Part shown: positions 1 through 8,645 of the stretch, piece after piece
How the letters are laid out: every line of letters begins with the position of its first letter
Numbering within the stretch: the stretch's first letter is position 1
Assembly: GCA_036756425.1 (NCBI GenBank)
Contig: DAIOLC010000044.1
Span: 1-14,795 of the forward strand
Source: UBA6115 sp012514225
GTDB lineage: Bacteria; Bacillota; Clostridia; Christensenellales; Aristaeellaceae
DNA: 14,795 nucleotides
Direction of reading: 5' to 3'
Position numbers and translations under genes: made by a program
Notes under the pieces: model-generated
Database searches by the model: none
The model's input: only the letters and a program-made list of their open reading frames with translations
What the model was told of the DNA's origin: nothing

Positions 1-2667
1 GGCAATCGGGTCGGCCGTGTTCAGTTCCGCCGTCACCCGCTGCCGGGTGAAGCCGCCCTCCAGCACACTGGCGGTTGTAATGGTGAAGGAGGCGGTCACG
101 TCTTGCGGAATCCCGTTCGCGTCATAAAGGACAACCTGGGGCGAAAGCCCGGCCGTGGTCGCGACGCGGAGCGTCTCGTTGAGGGTATCGGAGATGGTCA
201 GCGTCTTGTAGGCGGAGGTGTCCCCCGGCATGGCCAGGCTGATGACGAACTCGAACGGCGCCGTCTTGCTGGCCAGGTTCAGGTCGGTAAGCCCGGCGCC
301 GCTCATGCCGGTGAAGCGGACGCCTTTGCGGATTTCCGGCCGGACGATTTCAGGCGGCACGACCCGCGCCATGTTGGAGCGGACGAGCTGCTGGGTCACC
401 CGCCCGGAGTCCAGGATGAGCTCGGATACGTTGGGCGCGCCGATGGGCAGGCCGTCGGCGGCCTTGGTCTGAATCATCTGGTCGATTTGCGTGTCGGTAA
501 GGTCGGGGTTGAGCGCCACTTCCACCACCAGGTAGTAGCTCATGCCGCTCAGCCCGCCGTAAAGGTAGTAGCTTTGCCCGTCCGGTGTCTCGGTTTCATG
601 CATGGGGACGCTGTAGGACACCGTGTTCCCGCTGATGACGACCCCGCTTCCGGTATCGGCGATGATGGGCGCGGGCACGCCGTTGACGGTATAGGTGGAC
701 GTGCCCGACGTGATGTACTGCGCCGGCTCCAGCGCGTCCGCCAGGGCCATGGCGTTTCCGGCGACCACCCAGGCGTTGACGACGACGAGGTTGGGGTCAA
801 TCCGGTCCACCAGGTGGATGGTGTTCTGGGCGTCGTTGACCTTGTCGGTGAAAGCGTACTGCGTGTCAAAATAGGCGTGGACCAGCCGGTCTTCCAGCAG
901 CAGGTAGTCGCTGCTCGCGCCTGCCTGCAGGTTGTGGTCCTTGACGGTCTTTGAAAGGGAGATTTCGCAGTCCGTGCGCGGGTTGCCCGGGATGATGAGG
1001 TCGTCGGCCGTCGTGGCGGGGTCGTCCAGCGAGGTACGGATTCCCTGGTAGACCAGGTCGACGGTGTTGGCCCGGCTGTCCGTCCCGTGGAAGACGTTCT
1101 CCTCCATCGTATAGAAAATCCGGTAGGTTCCGGGCTGCTGGGTGGACATGTCGATGAGAATCTGGTCGTCCGTCACGCTGGTCTGGTACCCGGGCGTCAC
1201 CTGCACCCAGCGGTTCTGCGCGGGGTCGAATTTTTCCAGCACGAAGCCCGTCATGTCGTATCCCGCGAAGGCGGAGATGTCCACCTGGTCGAACACCGGG
1301 CTGATGGCCTTGGTGTAGGCGGCCATCATCTGCTGGACGAAGGTGTCGATGTTGTTGTTGGTGACGAACATGCCCATCGAGTAGGCCATGTTTTGCATGG
1401 TATTGATGGCTTCCGGCCGCACGGTCGACAGGTACTGGTAGCCGAAGTGGTCCGCCTGGGTCATCTGGTTCAGGTTCGGCTCCCAGAATCCTGTCACCAT
1501 ATAGGCGGGCCCGTCCTTGGTCTCGTCCAGGACCCCGCCTGTGGTTTTCAGTTCCGTTGCGATCAGCTCCATGGCGTTCAGCTGCGTCATGTAGTCCTGC
1601 CCGCCCATGGAATCGTAGCGCGTCAGCGTGTTGCTGCCCGTGGGGAATCGGTAAAAGCCGTAATCGTGCACCCAGGCGCCGGTCAGCGGGTCCCGGTAGT
1701 AATCGGCCGGGTTCTTGATATACCAGGTGCCGCCCGCGTCGGTGAAGGTATTGTAGCGCGCGTTGGTGTCGGTGACGGCGCCCGTGCTGCTGTAGGCGGT
1801 GTAGCTCTGGTTGCTGCGCGTGCTGCTGCCCCAGTAATAGAGGAAGTATTGCTCCTCGAGGCTTTCCCGGTACCAGGTGTAGGAGACGTCCTTGTTGGCC
1901 GGGGGCGGCGCGCCCACGACCGGCATCGCGCCGGCGGGCATGTTGCTGTACCTGGACGTGTCGGAGAGGCCGTCGGTAATCAGCACGTACACGGTGCGGC
2001 GGGTTTTCAGCGTGCCGTCTGGGAGGGTGTATTCGGAATGATCATAAGCATGCTGTGTGGGCGCCAGGGTGTCTTCGTAGGTGCTTTGCGCAAGCCGCAG
2101 CGCGTCGATGGTGGGTGTGGCGTCCCCGATGATGTTGTTGTCCAGCGCGTCGATTGCCGAGTGGATGGCGTTGCCGTTATACAGCAGCTGCGTGGCTTCC
2201 ACCTCGAAGGGCACGTTGTAGGTGGTGTAGGTGGTCGAGCCGTTCAGGTAGGTGTAGCTCTCCCCCTGGCTGCCGCCGTAGTTCACGAACATGACGCGGT
2301 CCCGGGGATAATTGGAAGCGCTGGGCTCCGTGCTCAGCGTCAGCATGTTCACCATGTCGTGCATGGCGGTCTGCACCTGGCTGATGTAGGGGGCGAAGCT
2401 GGCGCTGGTGTCCTGGATGAAGATGACGTCGAAATAGGCGTTGGGCTCCGGCCAGGAGAAGTTCAGCGTGCCGTTGAGCATCCGCTTGCACTCCTCCGCG
2501 GTCGCCGGGTTAATGACCAGCGTCTGGGTGACGTTGTTGAAGGCGCCGTAGGTATAGGCGGAAGCGCGCGGCAGGCCTGGCAGGGTGCCCGAAGCCAGGC
2601 CTCCCAGCAGCATGAGGGCCGCGAGGCAGACTATGAGGCTCCGTCTCACCGTCCGTCCGCCTTTCAT
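1..2667 (-). CDS. VWA-domain surface protein with pilin-like domains (3' end outside window)
   Basis: The frame is open for all 889 visible codons and leaves the window at base 1, so the C-terminus is missing. The N-terminus has arginines followed by a hydrophobic stretch (about residues 10-30), which is a Sec signal peptide. A VWA domain covers about residues 75-330. Its metal-ion-dependent adhesion site reads D86-T-S-A-S90 (DxSxS), followed by a Thr near 184-186 and D231 in ITDG. From about residue 565 there are beta-rich segments that look like Cna-B or fimbrial isopeptide D2 domains, starting at the SKTV (K573) and IRKG (K781) motifs. This architecture is typical of adhesins and pilus-tip proteins anchored by sortase. 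An LPXTG-like signal cannot be checked here. The ATG overlaps the stop of the upstream thioredoxin gene (TGATG), so the two are probably translationally coupled. Cysteines are few: C60 and C567 are the ones I found outside the signal peptide. The VWA call is firm; the ligand and the D2 boundaries are inferred. Confidence 0.88.
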   Translation of the reverse strand, partial: MKGGRTVRRSLIVCLAALMLLGGLASGTLPGLPRASAYTYGAFNNVTQTLVINPATAEECKRMLNGTLNFSWPEPNAYFDVIFIQDTSASFAPYISQVQTAMHDMVNMLTLSTEPSASNYPRDRVMFVNYGGSQGESYTYLNGSTTYTTYNVPFEVEATQLLYNGNAIHSAIDALDNNIIGDATPTIDALRLAQSTYEDTLAPTQHAYDHSEYTLPDGTLKTRRTVYVLITDGLSDTSRYSNMPAGAMPVVGAPPPANKDVSYTWYRESLEEQYFLYYWGSSTRSNQSYTAYSSTGAVTDTNARYNTFTDAGGTWYIKNPADYYRDPLTGAWVHDYGFYRFPTGSNTLTRYDSMGGQDYMTQLNAMELIATELKTTGGVLDETKDGPAYMVTGFWEPNLNQMTQADHFGYQYLSTVRPEAINTMQNMAYSMGMFVTNNNIDTFVQQMMAAYTKAISPVFDQVDISAFAGYDMTGFVLEKFDPAQNRWVQVTPGYQTSVTDDQILIDMSTQQPGTYRIFYTMEENVFHGTDSRANTVDLVYQGIRTSLDDPATTADDLIIPGNPRTDCEISLSKTVKDHNLQAGASSDYLLLEDRLVHAYFDTQYAFTDKVNDAQNTIHLVDRIDPNLVVVNAWVVAGNAMALADALEPAQYITSGTSTYTVNGVPAPIIADTGSGVVISGNTVSYSVPMHETETPDGQSYYLYGGLSGMSYYLVVEVALNPDLTDTQIDQMIQTKAADGLPIGAPNVSELILDSGRVTQQLVRSNMARVVPPEIVRPEIRKGVRFTGMSGAGLTDLNLASKTAPFEFVISLAMPGDTSAYKTLTISDTLNETLRVATTAGLSPQVVLYDANGIPQDVTASFTITTASVLEGGFTRQRVTAELNTADPIA

Positions 2668-3272
2668 CAGTTCCCGTCCGTCCTCCCTGGATTGTCAGTC
2701 TTTCCGCCGGCTTCCTCCGGTGGCGCGGTTCCCTCCTGGTTTAAAACCAGACCCAGGTATGTTTTGATATCCTCCTCAAGTGCGGTTTGCGTTTTCGCGC
2801 CGGTTTCCGGCGCGGCCAGTGTCTTTCCCTCCCGGTTCACCCAGAAGTGGACGGGGACTTTCTTTACGTCACGTAAAAAGGTCTCTGCCATTTCCGGGCG
2901 GTACAGGAGAACCTGGAAACGGCGGCCTGCCTTTTCAACAAAGGCGGCCAGGGTTCCGTCCGCGGGCGGCGTGGCATGGTTTGCCGCGATGCCGACAATC
3001 TGGAACTCGCCGGGTTCCCGCTCCTGCGTCAGGCGGCCGTACAATTCCATCTCCCCGGCGCAGGGACCGCAGTCGGTGGAAAAGACGGCCAGGAGGGTCA
3101 GGGCGGCGTTCTGGAAAATCCGCTCGTCGGCCGGGCTGCCGTCCAGGTCCGCCGTGGAAAAACGGAGAGGTCCGACCGGCGCCGGGAGGGTGTCGACCGT
3201 CGTTCGGGCGCAGCCTGACAGCAAGACCGCGCAGAGCGCGACCGCGCAGATGAACGCCGGATACCTTCTCAT
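2667..3272 (-). CDS. Thioredoxin-like lipoprotein (TlpA/ResA type)
   Basis: This 201-residue protein begins with a lipoprotein signal peptide ending in the lipobox L18-S-G-C21, so it should sit on the outer face of the membrane. The mature part has a thioredoxin fold: a hydrophobic strand leads into the redox motif C68-G-P-C71, and the conserved cis-proline is probably P140 in the KKVPVHFW segment. The family reduces or isomerises disulfides outside the membrane. The tail after about residue 180 is rich in Pro, Gly and charged residues and looks disordered. I chose the ATG at 3272 because it gives a compact signal peptide. A GTG at 3308 in the same frame would add 12 residues, but neither start has a good SD. 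The 3272 start overlaps a small upstream ORF (ATGA), so re-initiation may supply ribosomes. The stop overlaps the ATG of the VWA gene. The substrate is unknown; the VWA protein is the obvious candidate. Confidence 0.85.
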   Translation of the reverse strand: MRRYPAFICAVALCAVLLSGCARTTVDTLPAPVGPLRFSTADLDGSPADERIFQNAALTLLAVFSTDCGPCAGEMELYGRLTQEREPGEFQIVGIAANHATPPADGTLAAFVEKAGRRFQVLLYRPEMAETFLRDVKKVPVHFWVNREGKTLAAPETGAKTQTALEEDIKTYLGLVLNQEGTAPPEEAGGKTDNPGRTDGN

Positions 3273-3381
3273 AAACCAAAAACGCGCGCTGCTGCGCGGG
3301 GGGAACACCTGGGGTCGCGGATATGGGCTGCCACTGCGCGGCGGCTTTTCATAAATCTTCCATGGGCCCGCGTCGGGTCAT
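3269..3381 (-). other. Leader with two tiny overlapping ORFs before the lipoprotein gene
   Basis: An ATG at 3381 follows an AGAAGGA SD by six bases and opens a 10-codon ORF ending with TGA at 3349-3351. That stop overlaps a second ATG at 3352 (ATGA), which opens a 27-codon ORF. Its TGA at 3269-3271 overlaps the lipoprotein ATG at 3272, again as ATGA. Within the second ORF a small G+C stem (3285-3298, loop AGCA) is followed by five T residues at 3278-3282 on the minus strand, which resembles a weak attenuator. The peptides match no family I recognise. The chain could simply feed ribosomes to a gene with no SD of its own, or it could be a regulatory leader. Confidence 0.4.
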
Positions 3382-3429
3382 CGTGCGTCCTTCTCAGGCG
3401 GTCCATGCCGCTCTGGAACCGTTTTCAGC

Positions 3430-3458
3430 ATTTTACAAAAAAATGTGTGATAAATCAA
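3430..3458 (-). promoter_or_regulatory. Promoter of the lipoprotein-VWA operon
   Basis: On the minus strand a -35 box TTGATT (3453-3458) and a -10 box TAAAAT (3430-3435) are separated by exactly 17 bases. The spacer ends in a T-rich run. Transcription should start near 3423, giving a leader of about 150 nt before the lipoprotein ATG. The promoter lies just past the 3' end of the sortase gene, so the lipoprotein and VWA genes can be expressed without the sortase. Confidence 0.75.
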
Positions 3459-3504
3459 GTATACATTGATTGAAACGGCAATCTTTTGCAGATTCCGGAC
3501 TTCT

Positions 3505-4479
3505 TCAGAAAGCCCGCCGCATCGCTTCACGCAGCGCCTCGGCGTCCTCGCCCGGGCGCAGGGCGCGCAGGGCGACGACCAGCCGTTCGCTGTCGCTCTC
3601 CCCGTGGCAGGTCACCAGCGTCAGCAGCCGGTCCCGGCTCTCGACCGCGACCGGGAACTGGAGGTCGGAAAAGGAGCGCAGCCTGCCGGCGTAGGTGAGC
3701 AGTTCCGCGTCGCTCCGGTAGTTGAGCGTAGCGATGGGGAAATAGCGGGGGTGGTCCGTGGCGTCGTCCACCAGGGCGATTGCGTAGGGGACGTACAGCT
3801 CGCTGCTCTCCGGCGTTTCCAGGGTGAAAAAGGGCTCCTCGCCCAGCAGCCCGTTCTCCGACAGCCGGTACAGCTTGCCGAACATCGTCCCGTTTTTCAT
3901 GTTGTGCCCGTACAGGACGATGTTGCCGTCCCGGGGCGAAAAGGAGTTGCGCTGGTCCGCGAACACGCTGCCGGAGACGTTTTCCCGCCCCAGGTAATCG
4001 TGGGTCATGTAAAAGACATTGTCGCGCTGAACCACCGGCAGGTCGATGTCCCGGATGCCGGGATAGCGAAGCCATGCGGCGATGTCGGCGTTCCTTCCGC
4101 GCAGCGCGCCGAAATCCCGCGTGGGCGGCGCGGGCGGCGGCGCCGTGCTCAGTCCGGACGGACCGGCGGCAAGGGTATCCCCGGCCCTCTCATCCGCGTC
4201 ATCGCCCGCGGCAGCGTTTTCCAGGTCGGTCAGACTTTCAGGCGGGGTTGCCGGCAGCGCGATTTGCCGGAGCTCCTCCAGCTGCCGCCGCAGGCTGGAG
4301 GCCTGCAGCGCGTAATGAACCAGCAGCACGACGGCGGCCAGCGCGAGCCCCGCGGCCAGCCAGAACACAAGGCGAGACGGGGACAGGCGCCGCCGCCCGC
4401 GCGGGCGGCGCAGGCGGTCGATGGTCCTGCCAATGTTTTTTCCCTGGTCCCGGGGTTGTTTTTCCGGTTCCTCGCGCAA
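3505..4479 (-). CDS. Class B sortase
   Basis: This 324-residue membrane-anchored transpeptidase has a basic N-terminus, one transmembrane helix (about residues 37-57), a Pro/Ala-rich linker, and a sortase domain from about residue 140. The catalytic residues are H192 in YGHNM, C291 in LVTCH and R299 in SERL. The segment with HNMKNGTMFG after the catalytic His is typical of class B enzymes. Sortases cut a C-terminal sorting signal and join the protein to peptidoglycan or to a pilin subunit. The frame is open to a GTG at 4530, but I prefer the TTG at 4479. It has the SD GGAGGAG (4483-4489) in front of it, and the likely -10 box (4521-4526) overlaps the GTG codon region. The VWA surface gene on the same strand is the likely client. 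No terminator is seen between the sortase stop and the next promoter. Class B sortases often have one dedicated substrate, but some assemble pili. Confidence 0.9.
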   Translation of the reverse strand: MREEPEKQPRDQGKNIGRTIDRLRRPRGRRRLSPSRLVFWLAAGLALAAVVLLVHYALQASSLRRQLEELRQIALPATPPESLTDLENAAAGDDADERAGDTLAAGPSGLSTAPPPAPPTRDFGALRGRNADIAAWLRYPGIRDIDLPVVQRDNVFYMTHDYLGRENVSGSVFADQRNSFSPRDGNIVLYGHNMKNGTMFGKLYRLSENGLLGEEPFFTLETPESSELYVPYAIALVDDATDHPRYFPIATLNYRSDAELLTYAGRLRSFSDLQFPVAVESRDRLLTLVTCHGESDSERLVVALRALRPGEDAEALREAMRRAF

Positions 4480-4520
4480 GGTCTCCTCCGATAATCTTTC
4501 GTCGGCTGATGTCCGGCTGT

Positions 4521-4549
4521 ATCCTAACACGCGGTCCGGCCGGTATCAA
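4521..4549 (-). promoter_or_regulatory. Probable sortase promoter
   Basis: On the minus strand TTGATA (4544-4549) and TAGGAT (4521-4526) are separated by 17 bases. The -10 box is preceded by TGT, an extended -10 element. A start point near 4514 leaves about 35 nt before the TTG codon at 4479. The promoter sits inside the longest possible reading frame and so argues against the GTG start at 4530. It is back to back with the cotransporter promoter, with 47 bases between the two -35 boxes. Confidence 0.55.
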
Positions 4550-4596
4550 GAAGACTTCTTTGACCAGCCATTTCCTGATCGTTGATGGTGCGAAAA

Positions 4597-4625
4597 TTGA
4601 CATCCTTTTTACAATCCGATAGAGT
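4597..4625 (+). promoter_or_regulatory. Promoter of the Na/Pi cotransporter gene
   Basis: A perfect -35 box TTGACA (4597-4602) is followed, after 17 bases, by TAGAGT (4620-4625), a moderate -10 box. Transcription would start near 4632, about 45 nt before the GTG start. No obvious operator palindrome was seen in this gap. Confidence 0.6.
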
Positions 4626-4676
4626 ATCCTGTGGCGTTGCGTCTTGTTCCGACGACGCGGCGCGGCGGAGGGCGAC

Positions 4677-6494
4677 GTGAACCTGTACGATTTCTTCCAT
4701 CTCCTGGGCGGCCTCGCGATGTTCCTCTTTGGCATGCATATCATGGGAGAGGCGCTGGAGCGCCGGGCGGGCAAGCGGTTGAAGCCCATCCTCGAGCAGC
4801 TGACCAGCAAGCCCGTCAAGGGCGTCCTGCTGGGCGCCGCCGTAACGGCGGTCATCCAGTCCTCCTCCGCCACCACCGTGATGATCGTCGGCTTCGTCAA
4901 CTCCGGCATCATGCAATTGCGCCAGTCCATCCCGGTGGTGATGGGCGCCAACATCGGCACCACCGTGACCGCCTGGATTCTGTCGCTGACCGGCATCCGC
5001 AGCGACAGCTTCTTCATGACCCTGCTCAAGCCTGCCACCTTCTCGCCGCTCATCGCCTTTGCGGGCATCGTCCTGCTGCTGGCCTCGCGCCGCCGCCGGG
5101 ACACGGCCAGCATCATGCTGGGGTTCGCGGTATTGATGTTCGGGATGGAGCAGATGTCCGGTGCCGTCTCCGGGCTGGCGCAGATGCCGGCCTTCCGGGA
5201 GCTGCTGGTGCTTTTCTCCAATCCCCTGTTCGGCGTCCTCGTCGGCGCCGTGGTGACGGCCGTCATCCAGAGCTCCTCCGCCTCCGTGGGCATCCTGCAG
5301 GCCGTCGCCAACACCGGCGCCATGACCTTTGGCGCGGCGCTGCCCATCATCATGGGCCAGAACATCGGCACCTGCATCACTGCGCTGCTCTCCTCCATCG
5401 GCGCCAACCGCAGCGCAAAGCGCGTGGGCATGGTGCACCTCTACTTCAACCTCATCGGCACCGTGCTGTTCCTGTCCGCCTTCTACGCGCTGGACGCGCT
5501 GTTCAGGTTCTCCTTCACCCAATTGCAGATCAACGCCTTCGGCATCGCCGTGACCCATACCACCTTCAACCTGGTTTCCACCGCCATCCTCTTTCCCTTC
5601 ATCGGCTGGCTGGAATGGCTGGCGCGCAAGACCATCAGGGACAGCAAGCAGGCCGAGCAGCTGGAGGTGCTGGATCAGCGCCTGCTCAACTCGCCCTCCC
5701 TGGCCATTGAGCAAAGCCGCCGGCTGACGGTGGAGATGGCCCGGCTGGCCCAGCAGGCCTACCTGTTGTCGGACAGCCTGCTGGATACCTTCGACGCCAG
5801 GGTGGTCTCGCAGGTGGAGGACGCGGAGCAGACCATCGACCGCTACGAGGACCGCCTGGGCGCCTACCTGGTGCAGGTCAGCGCGCTGAACATGTCGGAG
5901 TACGAGAGCCGGGAAGTGTCCAAGCTCCTGCGCTGCATCGGCGACTTTGAGCGCATCGGCGACCACGCCGTCAACCTGACCGAGGTCGCGCAGGAGCTCA
6001 GCCAGAAAAGCATCGGCTTCTCCCCGGAGGCGGTCCTGGAAACCCGGACCATGCGCGCGGCCGTGCAGGAAATCCTGGATTTGACCATCCGCGTGTTCGG
6101 GGGCAACGACCCGGTTCTGGCGGAGAAGGTGGAGCCGCTGGAGGAGGTCATCGACACCCTGCGCGACAACATCAAGGCCAACCACGTCGAGCGGCTGCGC
6201 ATCGGCGTGTGCACCATCGAGCTGGGCTTTGTGCTCAACGACCTGCTGACCAACCTGGAGCGCATCTCGGACCATTGCTCCAACGTGGCTGTCAACGTCA
6301 TCGAGTATGAGGGCAGCGGCGCGTTTGACAACCACGACTACCTGCGCAGGGTGCATGACGGCCGGGCGGGCACGCTGTTTCAGCGCCAGTATGAGGAATA
6401 CCTGCAGAAGTACGGCGTCGCCTGCGCGACCGATTTCTCCGGGAATGCCCCGGACGCCGGGGCCGAAGCGACGATGGAGGGGCAGCTGCCGTGA
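4677..6494 (+). CDS. Na/Pi cotransporter family protein with PhoU-like domain
   Basis: This 605-residue membrane protein contains the two inverted family repeats, each with the signature GA(A/V)VTAVIQSSSA. The QSSS motifs start at Q61 and Q198 and bind phosphate and sodium in the SLC34/NptA family. About eight hydrophobic segments lie before residue 330. The C-terminal third is a helical PhoU-like domain with the two metal-binding motifs E425-R-I-G-D-H430 and E528-R-I-S-D-H533. This matches the long bacterial form, in which the PhoU part is thought to tune uptake. It probably imports phosphate using the sodium gradient, although some members carry other anions. I chose the GTG at 4677 because GGAGGG lies four bases upstream. 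A TTG at 4644 would add 11 residues without hydrophobic or conserved character. The stop overlaps the next gene by four bases (GTGA), so the pair is cotranscribed. Confidence 0.93.
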   Translation: MNLYDFFHLLGGLAMFLFGMHIMGEALERRAGKRLKPILEQLTSKPVKGVLLGAAVTAVIQSSSATTVMIVGFVNSGIMQLRQSIPVVMGANIGTTVTAWILSLTGIRSDSFFMTLLKPATFSPLIAFAGIVLLLASRRRRDTASIMLGFAVLMFGMEQMSGAVSGLAQMPAFRELLVLFSNPLFGVLVGAVVTAVIQSSSASVGILQAVANTGAMTFGAALPIIMGQNIGTCITALLSSIGANRSAKRVGMVHLYFNLIGTVLFLSAFYALDALFRFSFTQLQINAFGIAVTHTTFNLVSTAILFPFIGWLEWLARKTIRDSKQAEQLEVLDQRLLNSPSLAIEQSRRLTVEMARLAQQAYLLSDSLLDTFDARVVSQVEDAEQTIDRYEDRLGAYLVQVSALNMSEYESREVSKLLRCIGDFERIGDHAVNLTEVAQELSQKSIGFSPEAVLETRTMRAAVQEILDLTIRVFGGNDPVLAEKVEPLEEVIDTLRDNIKANHVERLRIGVCTIELGFVLNDLLTNLERISDHCSNVAVNVIEYEGSGAFDNHDYLRRVHDGRAGTLFQRQYEEYLQKYGVACATDFSGNAPDAGAEATMEGQLP

Positions 6495-6841
6495 ACCTGC
6501 AGAAAGTATACGCGATGCCCATTTCGGACGTCTACCCGCTCTACGTGCAGAAGGCGGAGCGGAAGGGGCGCACGCGGGAGGAAGTGGACCAGGTCATCTG
6601 CTGGCTGACCGGGCACACGCTGGACAGCCTGCGCCAGGCGGTTCTGGACAGGGTCGGCCTGGAGGCTTTTTTCGACCAGGCCCCCCGGATGAACCCCAAC
6701 GCGTCCATGATCAAGGGGGTCATCTGCGGGTGCCGGGTGGAGGACATCGAGGAGGAGACCATGCAAAAAATCCGCTGGATGGACAAGCTCGTCGACGAGC
6801 TTGCCAAAGGCCGGCCGATGGAGAAAATCCTCAGAAAATAA
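6491..6841 (+). CDS. DUF2200 family protein
   Basis: This 116-residue cytoplasmic protein starts at a GTG that overlaps the stop of the cotransporter gene. A GGAGGGG SD lies about eight bases upstream, inside that gene. It matches the DUF2200 family as I know it: an N-terminal VYAMPISDVYPLY segment, then KAERKGRTREEVD and ICWLTGH, with a helical second half. The family is usually 110-120 residues, so this looks complete. No enzymatic motif is visible and no function is established for the family. Coupling to a phosphate transporter may be chance or may hint at a related role. The unit ends at the terminator 27 bases further on. Confidence 0.85.
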   Translation: MNLQKVYAMPISDVYPLYVQKAERKGRTREEVDQVICWLTGHTLDSLRQAVLDRVGLEAFFDQAPRMNPNASMIKGVICGCRVEDIEEETMQKIRWMDKLVDELAKGRPMEKILRK

Positions 6842-6867
6842 GCCGGGCTGCCAGACACACCCTTCAG

Positions 6868-6891
6868 CCGCCGATATCAGGCGGTTTTTTT
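6868..6891 (+). terminator. Rho-independent terminator after the DUF2200 gene
   Basis: A CCGCC/GGCGG stem (6868-6872 and 6880-6884) with a seven-base loop is followed by seven T residues (6885-6891). It separates the cotransporter unit from the polyamine operon, whose -35 box begins 22 bases later. Confidence 0.85.
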
Positions 6892-6912
6892 GTGCCTGGC
6901 TCGCCGAATCCA

Positions 6913-6941
6913 TTGACATTCCCGCCTGCGGGTGGTTTAAT
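6913..6941 (+). promoter_or_regulatory. Promoter of the XRE-pot operon
   Basis: A perfect -35 box TTGACA (6913-6918), a 17-base spacer and TTTAAT (6936-6941, five of six matches) make one of the strongest promoters in the window. Transcription should start near 6948. Such a promoter would be highly active unless repressed, which fits the palindrome just downstream. Confidence 0.85.
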
Positions 6942-6955
6942 GTTGCCTGCCTTTT

Positions 6956-6974
6956 GGTTTAGCATATCTAAACC
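6956..6974 (+). promoter_or_regulatory. Likely operator: 19-bp palindrome
   Basis: GGTTTAG (6956-6962), the centre CATAT, and CTAAACC (6968-6974) form a perfect inverted repeat of 7-bp arms. It lies just after the predicted start point and 17 bases before the regulator's ATG, where a bound protein would block transcription. A related half-site, GGTTTAA (6934-6940), overlaps the -10 box. The dimeric HTH protein encoded next is the natural binder, which would make the operon self-regulated. The symmetry is seen directly; the binding is inferred. Confidence 0.7.
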
Positions 6975-6991
6975 CGGGGCGGGGGAAAGTG

Positions 6992-7534
6992 ATGGACATC
7001 GGTGCGACCCTGCGCAGCCTGCGGCTGTCGCGCAACCTGACCCAGGAAGACCTTGCCGACCGCTGCGAGCTGAGCAAGGGCTTTATTTCGCAGGTGGAGA
7101 ATAACCTGACTTCCCCCTCCATCGCCACCCTCAAGGACCTCGTCGAATGCCTGGGGACCGACCTGAAGCAGTTTTTCAGCGAGGCGGCGCCCGAGAAGGT
7201 CGTCTACGGCAGGGAGGACATGTTCGAGAAGGAGGACCCCGACCTGCTGCGCGGCGGCATCGTCTGGCTGATTCCCAGCGCCCAGAAGAACCGCATGGAA
7301 CCCATGCTGGTGACCCTGGGGCCGGGGGGCCGCACGGCGGAGTTCCCCGCGCACGGGGGGGAGGAGTTCGGCTACGTCCTCTCCGGCCGGGTGGTGCTGC
7401 GCTCGGGCAAGGCGCGACATGCGGTGTCAAGCGGGGAAAGCTTCTGCCTGCACCCGGACGCGCCGCACTTCATTGAAAACCCCGGAAAGCGGGCGGCGCG
7501 GTTCATCTGGACCTCGACCCCGCCGTCGTTTTGA
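6992..7534 (+). CDS. XRE-family regulator with C-terminal cupin domain
   Basis: This 180-residue protein has an N-terminal helix-turn-helix (about residues 5-60) with the typical XRE pattern LRSLRLSRNLTQEDLA and SKGFISQVEN. A cupin_2 domain follows (about 105-178), with motif 1 seen as HGGEEFGYVLSG and motif 2 as HPDAPHFIEN. This layout and length are those of the PuuR-like family, which often regulates polyamine or amino-acid genes and binds the ligand in the cupin barrel. It leads the potABCD operon, with 25 bases to potA. The ATG at 6992 follows a GGGGG SD by six bases; a GTG three bases earlier is also possible. It probably represses its own operon through the palindrome at 6956-6974. The ligand is likely a polyamine, but this is inferred from context. 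Confidence 0.92.
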   Translation: MDIGATLRSLRLSRNLTQEDLADRCELSKGFISQVENNLTSPSIATLKDLVECLGTDLKQFFSEAAPEKVVYGREDMFEKEDPDLLRGGIVWLIPSAQKNRMEPMLVTLGPGGRTAEFPAHGGEEFGYVLSGRVVLRSGKARHAVSSGESFCLHPDAPHFIENPGKRAARFIWTSTPPSF

Positions 7535-7559
7535 CCCATTACACGCGCTGGAGGGCAGG

Positions 7560-8641
<1,082 letters not shown>

Positions 8642-8645
<4 letters not shown>

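Noticed and set aside
1087..3354. Open frame of 755 codons on the plus strand
   Set aside because: It is antisense to the VWA and lipoprotein genes. It is rich in Val, Gly, His and Arg with no domain, and mirrors the third-position GC bias of the real genes.
4524..6356. Open frame of 610 codons on the minus strand
   Set aside because: It is antisense to the cotransporter gene, which has clear motifs and an SD. The shadow product is a low-complexity His/Gln/Asp/Gly string.
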